64,000 nt of DNA from Adiantum capillus-veneris (lineage: Eukaryota > Streptophyta > Polypodiopsida > Polypodiales > Pteridaceae), in the NCBI GenBank assembly GCA_014529385.2, contig CM043960.1:75423910-75487909 (forward strand). Reading direction: 5' to 3'. This document shows, piece after piece, positions 52,601-60,620 of this stretch. Below the pieces are notes generated by a model. That model saw nothing but the letters and a program-made list of their open reading frames with translations, had not been told where the DNA came from and did not search any database. The first letter of the stretch is position 1. The number at the start of each line of letters is the position of its first letter. The position numbers were made by a program, and so were the translations under genes.

Positions 52601-53057
52601 CTGCATTAACTTTTTTGAGGTCCACGCACACCCTGAGTTTCCCATTCTTTTTTGGCACGATAACTATTGGAGACACCCATTCAGAGTGTTCAATAGGATA
52701 TATGAACCCACATTTGATAAGCTTTTCTAGTTCTTCTTGAATGATCTTTGCGTACTTCGGATTCATCGGGTAGGGTCTTTGTTGTACGGGCTTCGCAGTG
52801 CTAATCATAGGGATTGTATGTTGGACCACAGAAGGTGGAACACCTTTCATATCATGGTATGTCCAAGCGAATATGTCCTTGAATTCCTTGAGAAGCTCTT
52901 TGAGGACCGCCTCTTCAACTTCTGTGAGGTCTTGGGCAATAAAAACAGGTTTTGATTCTTCACCGGGGTCAGCTAATTCTATTTCTTTAACTATTGCCGG
53001 ACCATCATAGATTCCATTATTCCCATCGATAGGTATTCTTTGGGCTTTTGTGTACAC
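49608..53057 (-). CDS. gypsy pol: RT-RNase H-integrase-PR2
   Basis: The frame has 1,149 codons. It copies element RNA into DNA and integrates it. RT spans residues 95-330, with LRVCVDLKKVNA, FLDGYSGYNQI (Asp 181), FGLTNAPATFQR and active-site FLDDLCVYS (243-246 FLDD). RNase H follows with HVHIDASNFAIG (Asp 388). The integrase zinc region has His 595 and 602 and Cys 633 and 636. The core triad is DFVGP (665), SDNGTHF (727) and QAESTNK (Glu 763). After a basic linker, residues 1,005-1,120 form a second retropepsin-like domain. The frame has no ATG start and is bounded upstream by a TAA, probably a mutated CAA, so it was once continuous with 53,238-53,597. Confidence 0.9.
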   Translation of the reverse strand: MYTKAQRIPIDGNNGIYDGPAIVKEIELADPGEESKPVFIAQDLTEVEEAVLKELLKEFKDIFAWTYHDMKGVPPSVVQHTIPMISTAKPVQQRPYPMNPKYAKIIQEELEKLIKCGFIYPIEHSEWVSPIVIVPKKNGKLRVCVDLKKVNAATRRDHYPLPYSEHVLERVAAKEAYSFLDGYSGYNQITIALEDQAKTAFITEFGVFAFRVMAFGLTNAPATFQRLIHTAFKEYLREFCEAFLDDLCVYSSWKEHLSCLRKVFEKCRLYRISLNPFKCQFWVKHGVILRHIVSKNGISTDESKIKVILELPPPTNYKGVQRFMGHVGYYRRFILFFAEIARPLYKLLIEFKWTEECDQAYEQLKKTLASAPILRTPNWDVIFHVHIDASNFAIGCVLTQPGEHKLDYPISFASRQLNDAERNYTTTEREGLAMVYAVKKFRYYLLANKFVFYVDHQALLYLVNKPCSTGRITRWLLILLEFDFTIVVRPGKRHVMADHLSRIPNGEAPTGVDDELPDTSLFIVETMPEWSENIVNFLVNGFPPKELRKDIARRLVKECEPYCLIAGTLYRLDKDDILRRCAHEDEYLYILQEAHMGVARGHFSRDLTARKVLQSGYWWPTLFKDASLFTKGCDECQRYKTTQRKDRMPLHPIKVTQPFEKWGLDFVGPISPVARNTQSRYILVATDYVTKWVEAKASQKADARTTTKFLFENIIIRFGCPFEIVSDNGTHFINEVIRELTTTFMISHHKSTPYYPQANGQAESTNKTLISILTKTVEAHRPDWDLKLTSALWAYRTAYKVAINCTPFKMVYGQEAVMPWEFVIPSLRVASQEGWNGNPLTERLYILEKLDEERQLAVQNALVEKDRRKKWFDRHVKDKDIKVGDKVLMYGVRKEKKKLKYAGKGPYRVCEITPQGTLRVETLDGVETIGFLNGSKFKRYYDPLSQEELRAIHQKKAAKAQTELNKIQAQAEAKERQQRIRQKREANLGVTNAFHVEIEEDWLDSDTPLRYPIELNSAYGKVLYNALLDTGAKYNLLSYGVWCQLGKPPLSESIIQVKGVNKKKTTVFGIWHTSVSYDNGIVAQDFLVMPTGTMEGNINLGRTWMIATKCTIDWGTGGVTTQKPTLSPTTQAIVPEILPKEIKPKTLHV
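49698..50045 (-). other. Second retropepsin-like domain (PR2) at C-terminus of pol
   Basis: Residues 1,005-1,120 of pol contain NALLDTGAKYNLLSYGVW (active-site D-T-G, Asp codon at 49,971-49,973) and NINLGRTWMIATKCTIDW (the usual C-terminal L-G-x-x-W box). Together these are the hallmarks of an aspartic retropepsin fold. A protease normally precedes RT in Ty3-gypsy, and one (PR1) is already present there. The D-T-G here is intact, whereas PR1 has D-G-G, so PR2 could be the working protease. Confidence 0.7.
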
Positions 53058-53597
53058 AACCTTTGCTTCCCCTGTGGTGTAAGATTTGAAATGTTATGGT
53101 GCAGGATGCAAGTCTGTGGATTCTGGTTGTGCTTTGGTCTGTGCTTCCATTTCTGCTTTCTTGTGTTGTCGAGCTAACTCTTGGTTTTGACGCCTCCTTG
53201 CAGTGCGGCTCAACTTTGGCTTGTCTATGATCTCTAATTAGGCTATGTCATGGGGTCGTGGTCTACACCACATAACATTTTGGAGATATTCACCCCAATC
53301 GTCTACCAATTTTCGATGAGCATCACATGCTCCTATATAACTAAGCCATTCTGCTGAGGATCTCTTCTTTTTTATCCTAGCACGTACATTGGCTCGATAT
53401 CGACGCCTCTTAAAGTTTTTCTTTTTCTTATTTGAGACCTGCTTTTGATTTGCATTTAGATCTGGCTCACTAAAGGAGTCCTCGTTGGTGTCCTCTTCAC
53501 TCTCGGAGGAGCTATCATGGGTTGATGTGCTCGGTCCTTCTGAATGTTTTGACTCTGAACTTGCTCCACTCTTTAATTCATGAGATTCAGAATCCAT
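53058..53597 (-). pseudogene. N-terminal part of gypsy pol, interrupted by two stops
   Basis: It lies in the same frame as pol. An acidic Ser-rich stretch (STSTHDSSSESEEDTNEDSF) is followed by a basic one (KKKKNFKRRRYRANVRARIK) and then AEWLSYIGACDAHRKLVDDW. A stop at 53,238 is followed by continued sequence (KPKLSRTARRRQNQELARQH), then another stop near 53,094 and SYTTGEAKV leading into pol. It was probably a linker between PR1 and RT in the parental polyprotein. Confidence 0.6.
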
Positions 53598-53641
53598 TTC
53601 ACTGTGGAAGTCAGTGTTTGAGTCGTGTTGGTTAAAGTCTT

Positions 53642-54649
53642 CTATTGAGCTATGGTGTCACTATCAGATTGGTCCACAATTACCTTGCCCTTAGAAGATG
53701 CATGTATGGCACTTATCATGTTCAGAGGTGCAATTTGTGGTACCTCTTCCCCCTCTCGTGTGACCCAAGTGGTTCCTCTATTTCCCCAGGTATCTATGGT
53801 TGCAGCTAGGTGTACCCAGTCTACGTTGTCTGATTCCGTCATACCCGGTAACACATCCATGTAAGGAGAATCTTGGCCAATGTCTGTATCCTTCTTACAA
53901 GTGTAACAATATTGTAGTGGGGCCGAGTGAACTGTGGTGTCAGAGCGATGATCAATAATGGTTTTACTCCCTAAGGGGTGTACCTTACCAGTCACCAAAT
54001 CCACTCTAAGGACAGAGTCATGGAATTGCAAATAGACATGATTTTTAGACCAATCATGAACCATTTGTGCTTCCCTCATGAATGGTTGTCCTAAAATCAT
54101 TTCATATGACATAAGGTGTTTAGAGAAATCCATTACAATGAACGTATTTCGTACCTTGTGTCCTAGAACTTTGATCTTAAGATCCTTGAGCATCCCCATA
54201 GGTTTGGCTATGGTACCATTTGCCATCTTTACCACAATGTTAGTAACACTGAGGCGGGGTTTTCCCATGGATTCCCAACAATCTTTTGTAACGATGCTAA
54301 CTCCCGCACCACCATCAAGAATTCCCTTTATAGTTAATCCCTTGGTAGTGATGGGTAGGGTCGCATTAGACTCGTCGCCTTCAAAATACTGCCCTAATTC
54401 GTTAATGGGTACCTCGATCACGGACTCGTGTCCATCTAAGTCAAGTGATTGCACATGATTTTCCTCATCAATCATAATCGAGTCAGGCCTATTTGGTTGC
54501 ACAAATTGCGGTAATCCCGTTCGTAGCTCTCCGTTAAGGAATGCTCGAAGTGCAAGGAATAACTCAGGATCTCCATACAGCTTTGCTATGATCGTGGTTC
54601 GGACCTCAGAAGACATGAAGTCCACTAGTTTGGCAACATTCATTGGCAT
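53642..54649 (-). CDS. gypsy PR1: retropepsin-like protease, D-G-G active site
   Basis: This is a 335-codon piece of the gag-PR1 frame. Residues 95-205 form a retropepsin-like domain with LTIKGILDGGAGVSIVTKDC and MSYEMILGQPFMREAQMVHD. The triad is Asp 112-Gly-Gly, not the usual D-T/S-G. One base change (AGT to GGT) would account for it, and it should impair catalysis. The frame matches gag, and the intervening stops look like point mutations. The change to the pol frame lies between this stop (53,642) and 53,597, so a programmed or accidental frameshift separates PR1 from pol. It would normally cut the polyprotein. Confidence 0.75.
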   Translation of the reverse strand: MPMNVAKLVDFMSSEVRTTIIAKLYGDPELFLALRAFLNGELRTGLPQFVQPNRPDSIMIDEENHVQSLDLDGHESVIEVPINELGQYFEGDESNATLPITTKGLTIKGILDGGAGVSIVTKDCWESMGKPRLSVTNIVVKMANGTIAKPMGMLKDLKIKVLGHKVRNTFIVMDFSKHLMSYEMILGQPFMREAQMVHDWSKNHVYLQFHDSVLRVDLVTGKVHPLGSKTIIDHRSDTTVHSAPLQYCYTCKKDTDIGQDSPYMDVLPGMTESDNVDWVHLAATIDTWGNRGTTWVTREGEEVPQIAPLNMISAIHASSKGKVIVDQSDSDTIAQ

Positions 54650-55270
54650 TTTGCAGGGTGTAGGTCCTTGACTAGGAACTGGTGAGGATGGAATCTCATA
54701 TTACTCAATGGGATCAGGTATTCCTTCGTTAAATATCCTTTCCAACAAGAAGGGTGTATGCTCACTTTCTGATGTCCCGTCCTCACTCCCTTCTTGGATG
54801 ATACTAGATATGGCTAACGGTCTATGGTTCATGTGGGGTGGATGAACTTGCGTGGGAAACACTATGTCATGAATTTTGACATGCATGGGTTTTGGTTCTA
54901 GTTTCCTTTGAGTCTCCTCCACTAAACCTCTTAGATGTTTCACCTACTCAATCTCGTCTACTGGGTTTGGGTACGTCCCAATCTTCTTTTTACGATTCTT
55001 CCCTTTTTGCCCCTGCGGTTTATCTTGGGGGTCTTGGATTGGATTTGGAAACACTTGTGGTGTTTTCAGAGGCTCTTTATGGTTTTCTCTTATTCGGTTT
55101 TCATTTGGTTCCATGTTACGGTTTTCTTTGTCGGTCTTTCCCTTTGTGGTATTGGTTCTAGTCTCCATTGTCTCGACTGAATCTGAATCATCCTCGAGGT
55201 CATTCATATACACGGGGTCATCTCCTGTTCCTATGTTTGTTTTGGAACTTGGCTTTGAATTTCCCGTATT
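54650..55270 (-). pseudogene. gag-to-PR1 linker, interrupted by three stops
   Basis: The gag frame continues past its TAG at 55,271. Open pieces lie at 54,944-55,213 (MNDLEDDSDSVETMETRTNT, then a Lys/Asn-rich linker) and 54,701-54,943. Stops are at 55,271-55,273, 54,944-54,946 and 54,701-54,703. All are in one frame with gag and PR1, so the ancestral product was one polyprotein of about 1,520 residues. Confidence 0.7.
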
Positions 55271-58204
55271 CTACGACCTCTTCCTTCGTGTCTTCTTTTT
55301 CTTTGCTTGGATAACTGACGCGGTATCTCTCTCTTCGAGGATATGGCCTGGCCCTTGAAGCATGGACCGTGTAATCGCATAAGCGGGTGCGACGGGTGGT
55401 ATTGGCGATGTCACACTAGCAATTTCGACCAAATTTAGGGGTGTGATTTTAGGCGCATTTGGGTTATAGGGGCATTGGGCAATCAAGTGATCTATGCCAC
55501 AACGATTACATGTGAGTATTGGCATTGCAGACGTGCTCCCTTGATTCATTTGCATCTGTGCAGCATTCTTTTGCAGCCTAATAGGGCACTCCGCTGCCCG
55601 ATGTGGTCCACCACAATCGTAGCATTGAAGAGGTGGCCTCCTAGCCTGGGTGTTGATATTTTGACCTCTGGATGCGAGAGCAGCAGCTTGATAAACCGGC
55701 TTGACTTGCCCCCAACAATCTTCCATGTAGTATATAGGACACTCTTCCAATGTATCAAGTCCGTAGGCAATACTAGTGTCTATTTCCTCCTCACAGCCAT
55801 CTGCATAAGCATTTGATGGCTCGCAACCCACTTGGTTCATAGGGGCAACTCTTGGATGCGGGGGCTGTGGTCCTAGCAGAGGAGGTGGTAGCGGTGTAGC
55901 TTGTACAAAATTTTGAGATCTAGGGACCATGTGTTGCGGTAATTGCTCAACAGGTGGAGCAGGCATCAATACAGGAGCTCGAGGTGCATCCGTCCAGGCT
56001 ACAGGTGGTCTATTTGCCATCATACGTTTGATCATTAAACAATCCTTAGCTTGGTGACCATACCTACCACATGCGTTGCAAGTTCCATTAAATTTTACTC
56101 TAAACGTAGGGCACTCACTAGTGCTATGTGGACCTAAGCAAATGGAACACCATTGTTGCTCCCTTCTTGGATACATGTGACTATTTTGAGGGGGTCGATT
56201 ATCCTTAAGAGACTCTTGGATTGCCTTGGTGAGGTCTGTCAAGAATGTCTCAAATACCTTTGGCTCATTGGCAATGGGCTTTGCAGTCATGGGTTCATAC
56301 TCAATGGCTTGTGAGCTAGTGGATCTCGTGTCAGTAGACACCCTCATGCCTGCTATCATCAAGTTGTCCTCTAATTGGATTGCATTGGCAGTGACATCTT
56401 CCCAGGTTGTGATACCTCTAATCACTAGTCCATTATAGATTCCTTCATTCCTCAACCCTCGAATGAATCGATCAAGCAGTTGGTTATTGTTGAAGCGCTC
56501 ATTTACAGGGCAACGAGAGTTTAAGTGCTTTAGACGACTAATGAAGTCCCTTACTGACTCTCCTTCCTTACATTCGGCCTTCTGTAGCTGAGATGCTACA
56601 CCCCAAAGCACATCTTCTCGTATGTACTCCTTTAGAAACAACCTTCGAAGGGTAGGGTAGATTGTTTTCTCGTCCACCCTTAGGGTTCTATACCAATCTC
56701 CAGCCTTCCCACTTAATGTCAAGCTTAAGGCATTGCACTTATGTAGTTCGTTGCGTTCCCCTAAGGAATCACATACTTGTTCAAACACTTCAATGTGTTT
56801 TTTAGCATCTTCGTCCCCATTGAATTTTTGCGTGAGTATGGCAATTTGTACTGCCTTACTTCTAGGCTCTCTATCAGATGTATGACGCGTATTTTCCGCG
56901 ATAGATCGACCTATGGTTTGAGCAAACGCTTCCAAGTCACCTATGTGAGGAGGCAGGATCGGTGGAGGTACTCTTGGAATCATATGTGGGAGAGGGACGA
57001 GTACCGTTCTTGGCATATGTGTGGATGATGCAGGATATGGAACATAACCGGGCATAGGTCCACTCGGATAAGGGCTAGGGAGCGGCACTCGAGGAGCATA
57101 AACAAGTGGTACAATTGGAGGTGTGGGGGCCATGTGTGCATAAGGGGCTAGAGGCACATATAGTCGAGGCCCCATATTAGGTACTACGACACTAGGTAGT
57201 GGCACTGCGCTAACCGTAGATGTCATCGGTACATTCTCTGTCAGGCTTATCCCTGGAGTGAGCACTGTGTTTTCCTTAATAGAGGGTTGAGCCAAGTTAG
57301 GGAAGCTAAAGTTGTCGCTCGGAGGCTCAGATTGCATAGAGACCCCAGGTGAAATGACGTAAGATGGGTCCATGGGACTCATTAGAGGAGTCTCCATTTG
57401 TGATAGAGTAGGCTGTTGAGCCTTGCTCATATCCAGAAATCTCATGGGGCCAGTTGAGAGTATATTTACCCCTCGGTTTTGCCTTTCCGATTGAATAATG
57501 CCATGGATAACATTACATATCATTTTCTGTTGATCTTCGATGCTCGTGGCACTAGAGGTGGATTGTACAATCTCTATCCATCCTACATGGTAGGCATGGC
57601 CAGAGTGTAGATCCGTCAACACCTCAGTGTGGAGGTCGTATGTCCAATGATCGTTAATGAACAATCCTTCTAGAGTCGACGTGTTAACAGTTTCTTGTGA
57701 GGTAGAAGCAATGTTGCTCCCCGTGGTTTTACTTGTCACCAACGGTACTCTAGAGGGAACTTCTGAAGGAGGCACCTCAACAGGGCCTTCTGGGTAAGAA
57801 GTTGGCAGGATATCCACATGGACACTCTTTGGGGGTGTGGGGTCCACGTGCGATGTGAAAGGAGAGTCCACTTCCCCACCCCCTTCGTGTGCTTCATTTG
57901 CATCAGGTTCCGAGCGAGTAGCTCTACCTAATGTTTCCATGAAACGGCTAAACATACTAGTACTAGGCTGTGGAGCTTCGGGAGGTGCATGGCCTTCTCT
58001 CTCAGTGTTTTGGGTAGGGTATGCTTCCATGATTTCTGAGTCGGAGGAGGAATCACTAGCGGCTATTTTAGGGTCTTGGGTGGTGCTACCTTGTGTCCCC
58101 GCTGAGGGTCTAGAGCCTATCGTGGATGGGTAATGGGTTTCCATATGAACAGAGGCACCCTCAATATGCTCATGTTCTAGCACCCGCCCAGAGCGTAAGT
58201 GCAT
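55271..58204 (-). CDS. gypsy gag, long form with four zinc knuckles
   Basis: The frame has 977 codons starting at MHLRSGRVLE. Gag packages element RNA into virus-like particles. The N-terminal half is Ser/Thr- and Pro-rich (residues 330-420 are especially Pro-rich). The capsid-like domain covers about 450-620 (KFNGDEDAKKHIEVFEQVCD, GKAGDWYRTL, RDFISRLKHLN, LLDRFIRGLRNEGIY). Four CCHC knuckles follow: CSICLGPHSTSEC (686), CNACGRYGHQAKDC (709), CYDCGGPHRAAEC (861) and CNRCGIDHLIAQC (899). Three have a shortened CX2CX3HX4C spacing. The C-terminus is basic. Most plant gypsy gags carry one or two knuckles and are shorter. Confidence 0.88.
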   Translation of the reverse strand: MHLRSGRVLEHEHIEGASVHMETHYPSTIGSRPSAGTQGSTTQDPKIAASDSSSDSEIMEAYPTQNTEREGHAPPEAPQPSTSMFSRFMETLGRATRSEPDANEAHEGGGEVDSPFTSHVDPTPPKSVHVDILPTSYPEGPVEVPPSEVPSRVPLVTSKTTGSNIASTSQETVNTSTLEGLFINDHWTYDLHTEVLTDLHSGHAYHVGWIEIVQSTSSATSIEDQQKMICNVIHGIIQSERQNRGVNILSTGPMRFLDMSKAQQPTLSQMETPLMSPMDPSYVISPGVSMQSEPPSDNFSFPNLAQPSIKENTVLTPGISLTENVPMTSTVSAVPLPSVVVPNMGPRLYVPLAPYAHMAPTPPIVPLVYAPRVPLPSPYPSGPMPGYVPYPASSTHMPRTVLVPLPHMIPRVPPPILPPHIGDLEAFAQTIGRSIAENTRHTSDREPRSKAVQIAILTQKFNGDEDAKKHIEVFEQVCDSLGERNELHKCNALSLTLSGKAGDWYRTLRVDEKTIYPTLRRLFLKEYIREDVLWGVASQLQKAECKEGESVRDFISRLKHLNSRCPVNERFNNNQLLDRFIRGLRNEGIYNGLVIRGITTWEDVTANAIQLEDNLMIAGMRVSTDTRSTSSQAIEYEPMTAKPIANEPKVFETFLTDLTKAIQESLKDNRPPQNSHMYPRREQQWCSICLGPHSTSECPTFRVKFNGTCNACGRYGHQAKDCLMIKRMMANRPPVAWTDAPRAPVLMPAPPVEQLPQHMVPRSQNFVQATPLPPPLLGPQPPHPRVAPMNQVGCEPSNAYADGCEEEIDTSIAYGLDTLEECPIYYMEDCWGQVKPVYQAAALASRGQNINTQARRPPLQCYDCGGPHRAAECPIRLQKNAAQMQMNQGSTSAMPILTCNRCGIDHLIAQCPYNPNAPKITPLNLVEIASVTSPIPPVAPAYAITRSMLQGPGHILEERDTASVIQAKKKKTRRKRS

Positions 58205-59173
58205 GTGCTTTTGATACCCTAAGGTGTCAAAAAGCTGCTCTAGGAGGCCTTGTGACTAGTTTTTTGCGTGTTTTTTGTTTGTTTTTTTGCTAGATTTTTT
58301 AGAGTGTGTCGTGGAATGGGCCGTGTGATAGCTCGAAATGAGCGTATCGCTAGGAGGGACGCGTTGTGCTTTACAGCCCACCGTTTGGTTCTATTTTTCT
58401 CCAGAAAAGCCCGAAACAGTCTTTTCCTAGCTGGGGAACTAGGCTCCAAATAGCAAGTCTAAGGGTGCAAGTGGGAAGAGAAGGGAGGAGAGTGGAGGAC
58501 TTGTCCCACATGCTCTCATTCCCTCTTGAGGGGGTAGGATATATATATAAGAGTGAGTCTAGTATATATCATAAGACTGAGGACTGAGGCCGAGGCCTGG
58601 GCTTGGGCTTGGGCTTGGGGAAATGATCCCGATCTAACTTTTATACAAACCAACCCGTCCGTTTTTATAACTCACGTTTTTTATTTTCGAAAATCTAACC
58701 TCCCCCTCACTCACGTTTATTTTTTATTTATTTTTATTTTGGATATTATTTGGTACGCGTTTTGGTGCGCGTTGACCTCACCTAACTATTTACTATCCCA
58801 CCTACCTACTTACCTGCTAATCAGTGGTTCACCTAATTACTAACCTGCTTAATTAACTAACTGTGCACAAACCAGAAAACACAGAAAATGCAAAAAATTG
58901 AAACTTGACAGAACTGTGCAATGCAAACCAGAAAATGCAAAAAATGCAGAAACGCAAGAAATGCTAACTGTGTAAGCTGAAATCGGAGCTTAATAGAACT
59001 AACAAAACAGAGCTTAACAGAACACAGAAAACTTGAATGCAGTCAACAACATTGTGTCTTTCTCTACTATTTTTGCATAACAACAATGATCAAACTTAAG
59101 CCGCGCCTTTCCTACATAAAAAATAGCTTCAATACAATTTACAGGTCGCCATTGGAGCTTCACGCGCAGCAGC
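58205..59173 (-). other. Leader of the 13.4-kb gypsy
   Basis: About 970 bp lies between the primer-binding site and gag. It contains a GGGCTT hexamer run near 58,598-58,618 and an A-rich stretch with repeated CAGAAAA/ATGCAAAA words near 58,870-59,040. No protein is recognised. Confidence 0.6.
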
Positions 59174-59191
59174 TCCCTAGCAGCGGCGCCA
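59174..59191 (-). promoter_or_regulatory. Primer-binding site of the 13.4-kb gypsy
   Basis: The minus strand reads TGGCGCCGCTGCTAGGG, four bases inside the LTR. The TGGCGCC start is common in Athila/Tat elements. I do not assign the tRNA. Confidence 0.75.
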
Positions 59192-59195
59192 AAAA

Positions 59196-59751
59196 TGTCA
59201 AGGCTAGGGACTTGCTACGCGCCGTGTGCGAGCCACAAAGGCTCCTAGCACACAGTCATACAACAGACAAGCTCACAAGGAAAAACGGTGTGTCACTCAC
59301 CTTCCTGCGTAGTTGCGAATAAAGGATTCCCGCGCCGCGAAGAAGAGGGAGACGCCGCTACGCCGCGCTCAACCGCCTCGCCGTCGTCGTGCCGCCGCAA
59401 CGCTCGATCGCACACACACTCTCACACTCTCTCTCACACGCACACACACACAAGGAGATGGTGAAGGAGAAGGTGGAGATGGAGCAAAAGCAGCTTCTAT
59501 TGCACAATGAGAGAATGACTCAATTTTAGGTTTAATTGGCTTTTATGTGAGCTCACCCCATTCACACTTGGGCGCCCATGCTTAGCCAACTAACCCTAGC
59601 ATGTTCGTGTTAGAGTGCGCCTCTCATCGGCAATCACTCTACCTTTCCCTATTGGACCGACAAGCCCGATGCCTGACTCTACTTAAATAAATAATACGGT
59701 TACGGTGCCCGTCGTAGGCGATAGGGTGTCCGTGAGCCACGAGGGTTAACA
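59196..59751 (-). repeat. 5' LTR of the 13.4-kb gypsy (minus-strand sense)
   Basis: 556 bp. On the minus strand an AT-rich CCGTATTATTTATTTAAG (about 59,682-59,700) could serve as the promoter TATA region. It differs from the other LTR by about a dozen substitutions and two indels. Confidence 0.93.
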
Positions 59752-59756
59752 GTGAC

Positions 59757-60620
59757 CATTTGATTTTGTTTTTGTTCAATCCCATAGTGAAGCTTTTGGA
59801 GCTATGTGCTTTCACTACACCCTACCCTAAGATAGGAATGGTGGCACCATTTTTTCTCCCTAGACTTGACTTTACTTCACAAGCACTTGGAAGATGGTGA
59901 ATCTCATAGGCATTGCCCTCTCTATCCATGTATTTATAAGTGAAATTTTTCACACAAAAATACTTGAACACAGTATGACCATTGTGAATGGAGTCTGCTT
60001 GTATTGAATGAGATAAGTTTAAGGTATTTCCCTTCTTGTTTTTATATAGGTAGAGTTTTTACCAAATTAAGAAAAAGGCTTCAATGGGAATTGGCCTACC
60101 AGCATATGCTCAGGCATTTGTTGCACTAGGCTTTGGCATTGTTGGCATAGGATGAAAAGTTGGAATAATGGGAGACCTTTGGCTTGAAAATTTAGCTCGA
60201 GATTAGGGTGAGAATGTCTTGGAGAAATCTACATGTGGACTTTCCCCTTCCTAGTTTGCTCCATTTATGAATCAATTTGTAAAGTCACCCTAGAGATATC
60301 ACTCTTATCTAGTAGTTGCTTCCATGAAGATGTACTCTTCAGTGATGAAAACCTCATTCCAAGAGTCAACACTCTCTTAAACAATAGGAGGGTTGTCCAG
60401 CTCTACTAGCTCCTCCAAATTTGGAGTGTGATTGCATTTGGAGTATGAGTACATTTGGCTTGTCTAATTTGAAGTCGGGTTGTGGCGTCACGATCATTGA
60501 GAGTGATTTCTTTGGATCAAGATCTTTCATCTTGATTTGAATCTACACCTGCTTGCAAACAGAATCATATCTCGTCCACTTTGATGCCTTCATGGTGTGA
60601 CAAGTCAGTGGATCAAGTGC
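59757..60620 (-). pseudogene. Unrecognised decayed coding sequence
   Basis: Minus-strand reading gives an open run of about 70 codons (NGHTVFKYFCVKNFTYKYMD, EGNAYEIHHLPSACEVKSSL, GRKNGATIPIL) at about 60,050-59,820. Earlier pieces (IIPTFHPMPTMPKPSATNA, TPNLEELVELDNPP) lie to the right. The 13.4-kb gypsy inserted at its 3' side. It may be a remnant of another retroelement polyprotein. No domain is recognised. Confidence 0.3.

Larger units (their letters stand above)
46396..59751 (-). mobile_element. 13.4-kb Athila/Tat-like Ty3-gypsy retrotransposon with GTGAC duplications
   Basis: GTGAC lies at 46,391-46,395 and 59,752-59,756. LTRs at 46,396-46,921 (526 bp) and 59,196-59,751 (556 bp) begin TGTCAAGG and end GGGTTAACA. 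They differ by a 28-bp and a 2-bp indel and about a dozen substitutions. On the minus strand the order is LTR, primer-binding site, leader, gag with four knuckles, PR1, RT-RNase H-integrase, PR2, W-x-P-K tail, a separate 143-codon frame, polypurine tract and LTR. Integrase downstream of RT places it in Ty3-gypsy. The LDGYSGYNQI, TKWVEAKA and YYPQANGQAESTNK motifs and the large size suggest the Athila/Tat branch. A few nonsense mutations disable it. Confidence 0.93.

Noticed and set aside
54078..54458. 126-codon plus-strand frame opposite PR1
   Set aside because: It is the antisense shadow of the protease coding region, with no motif of its own.
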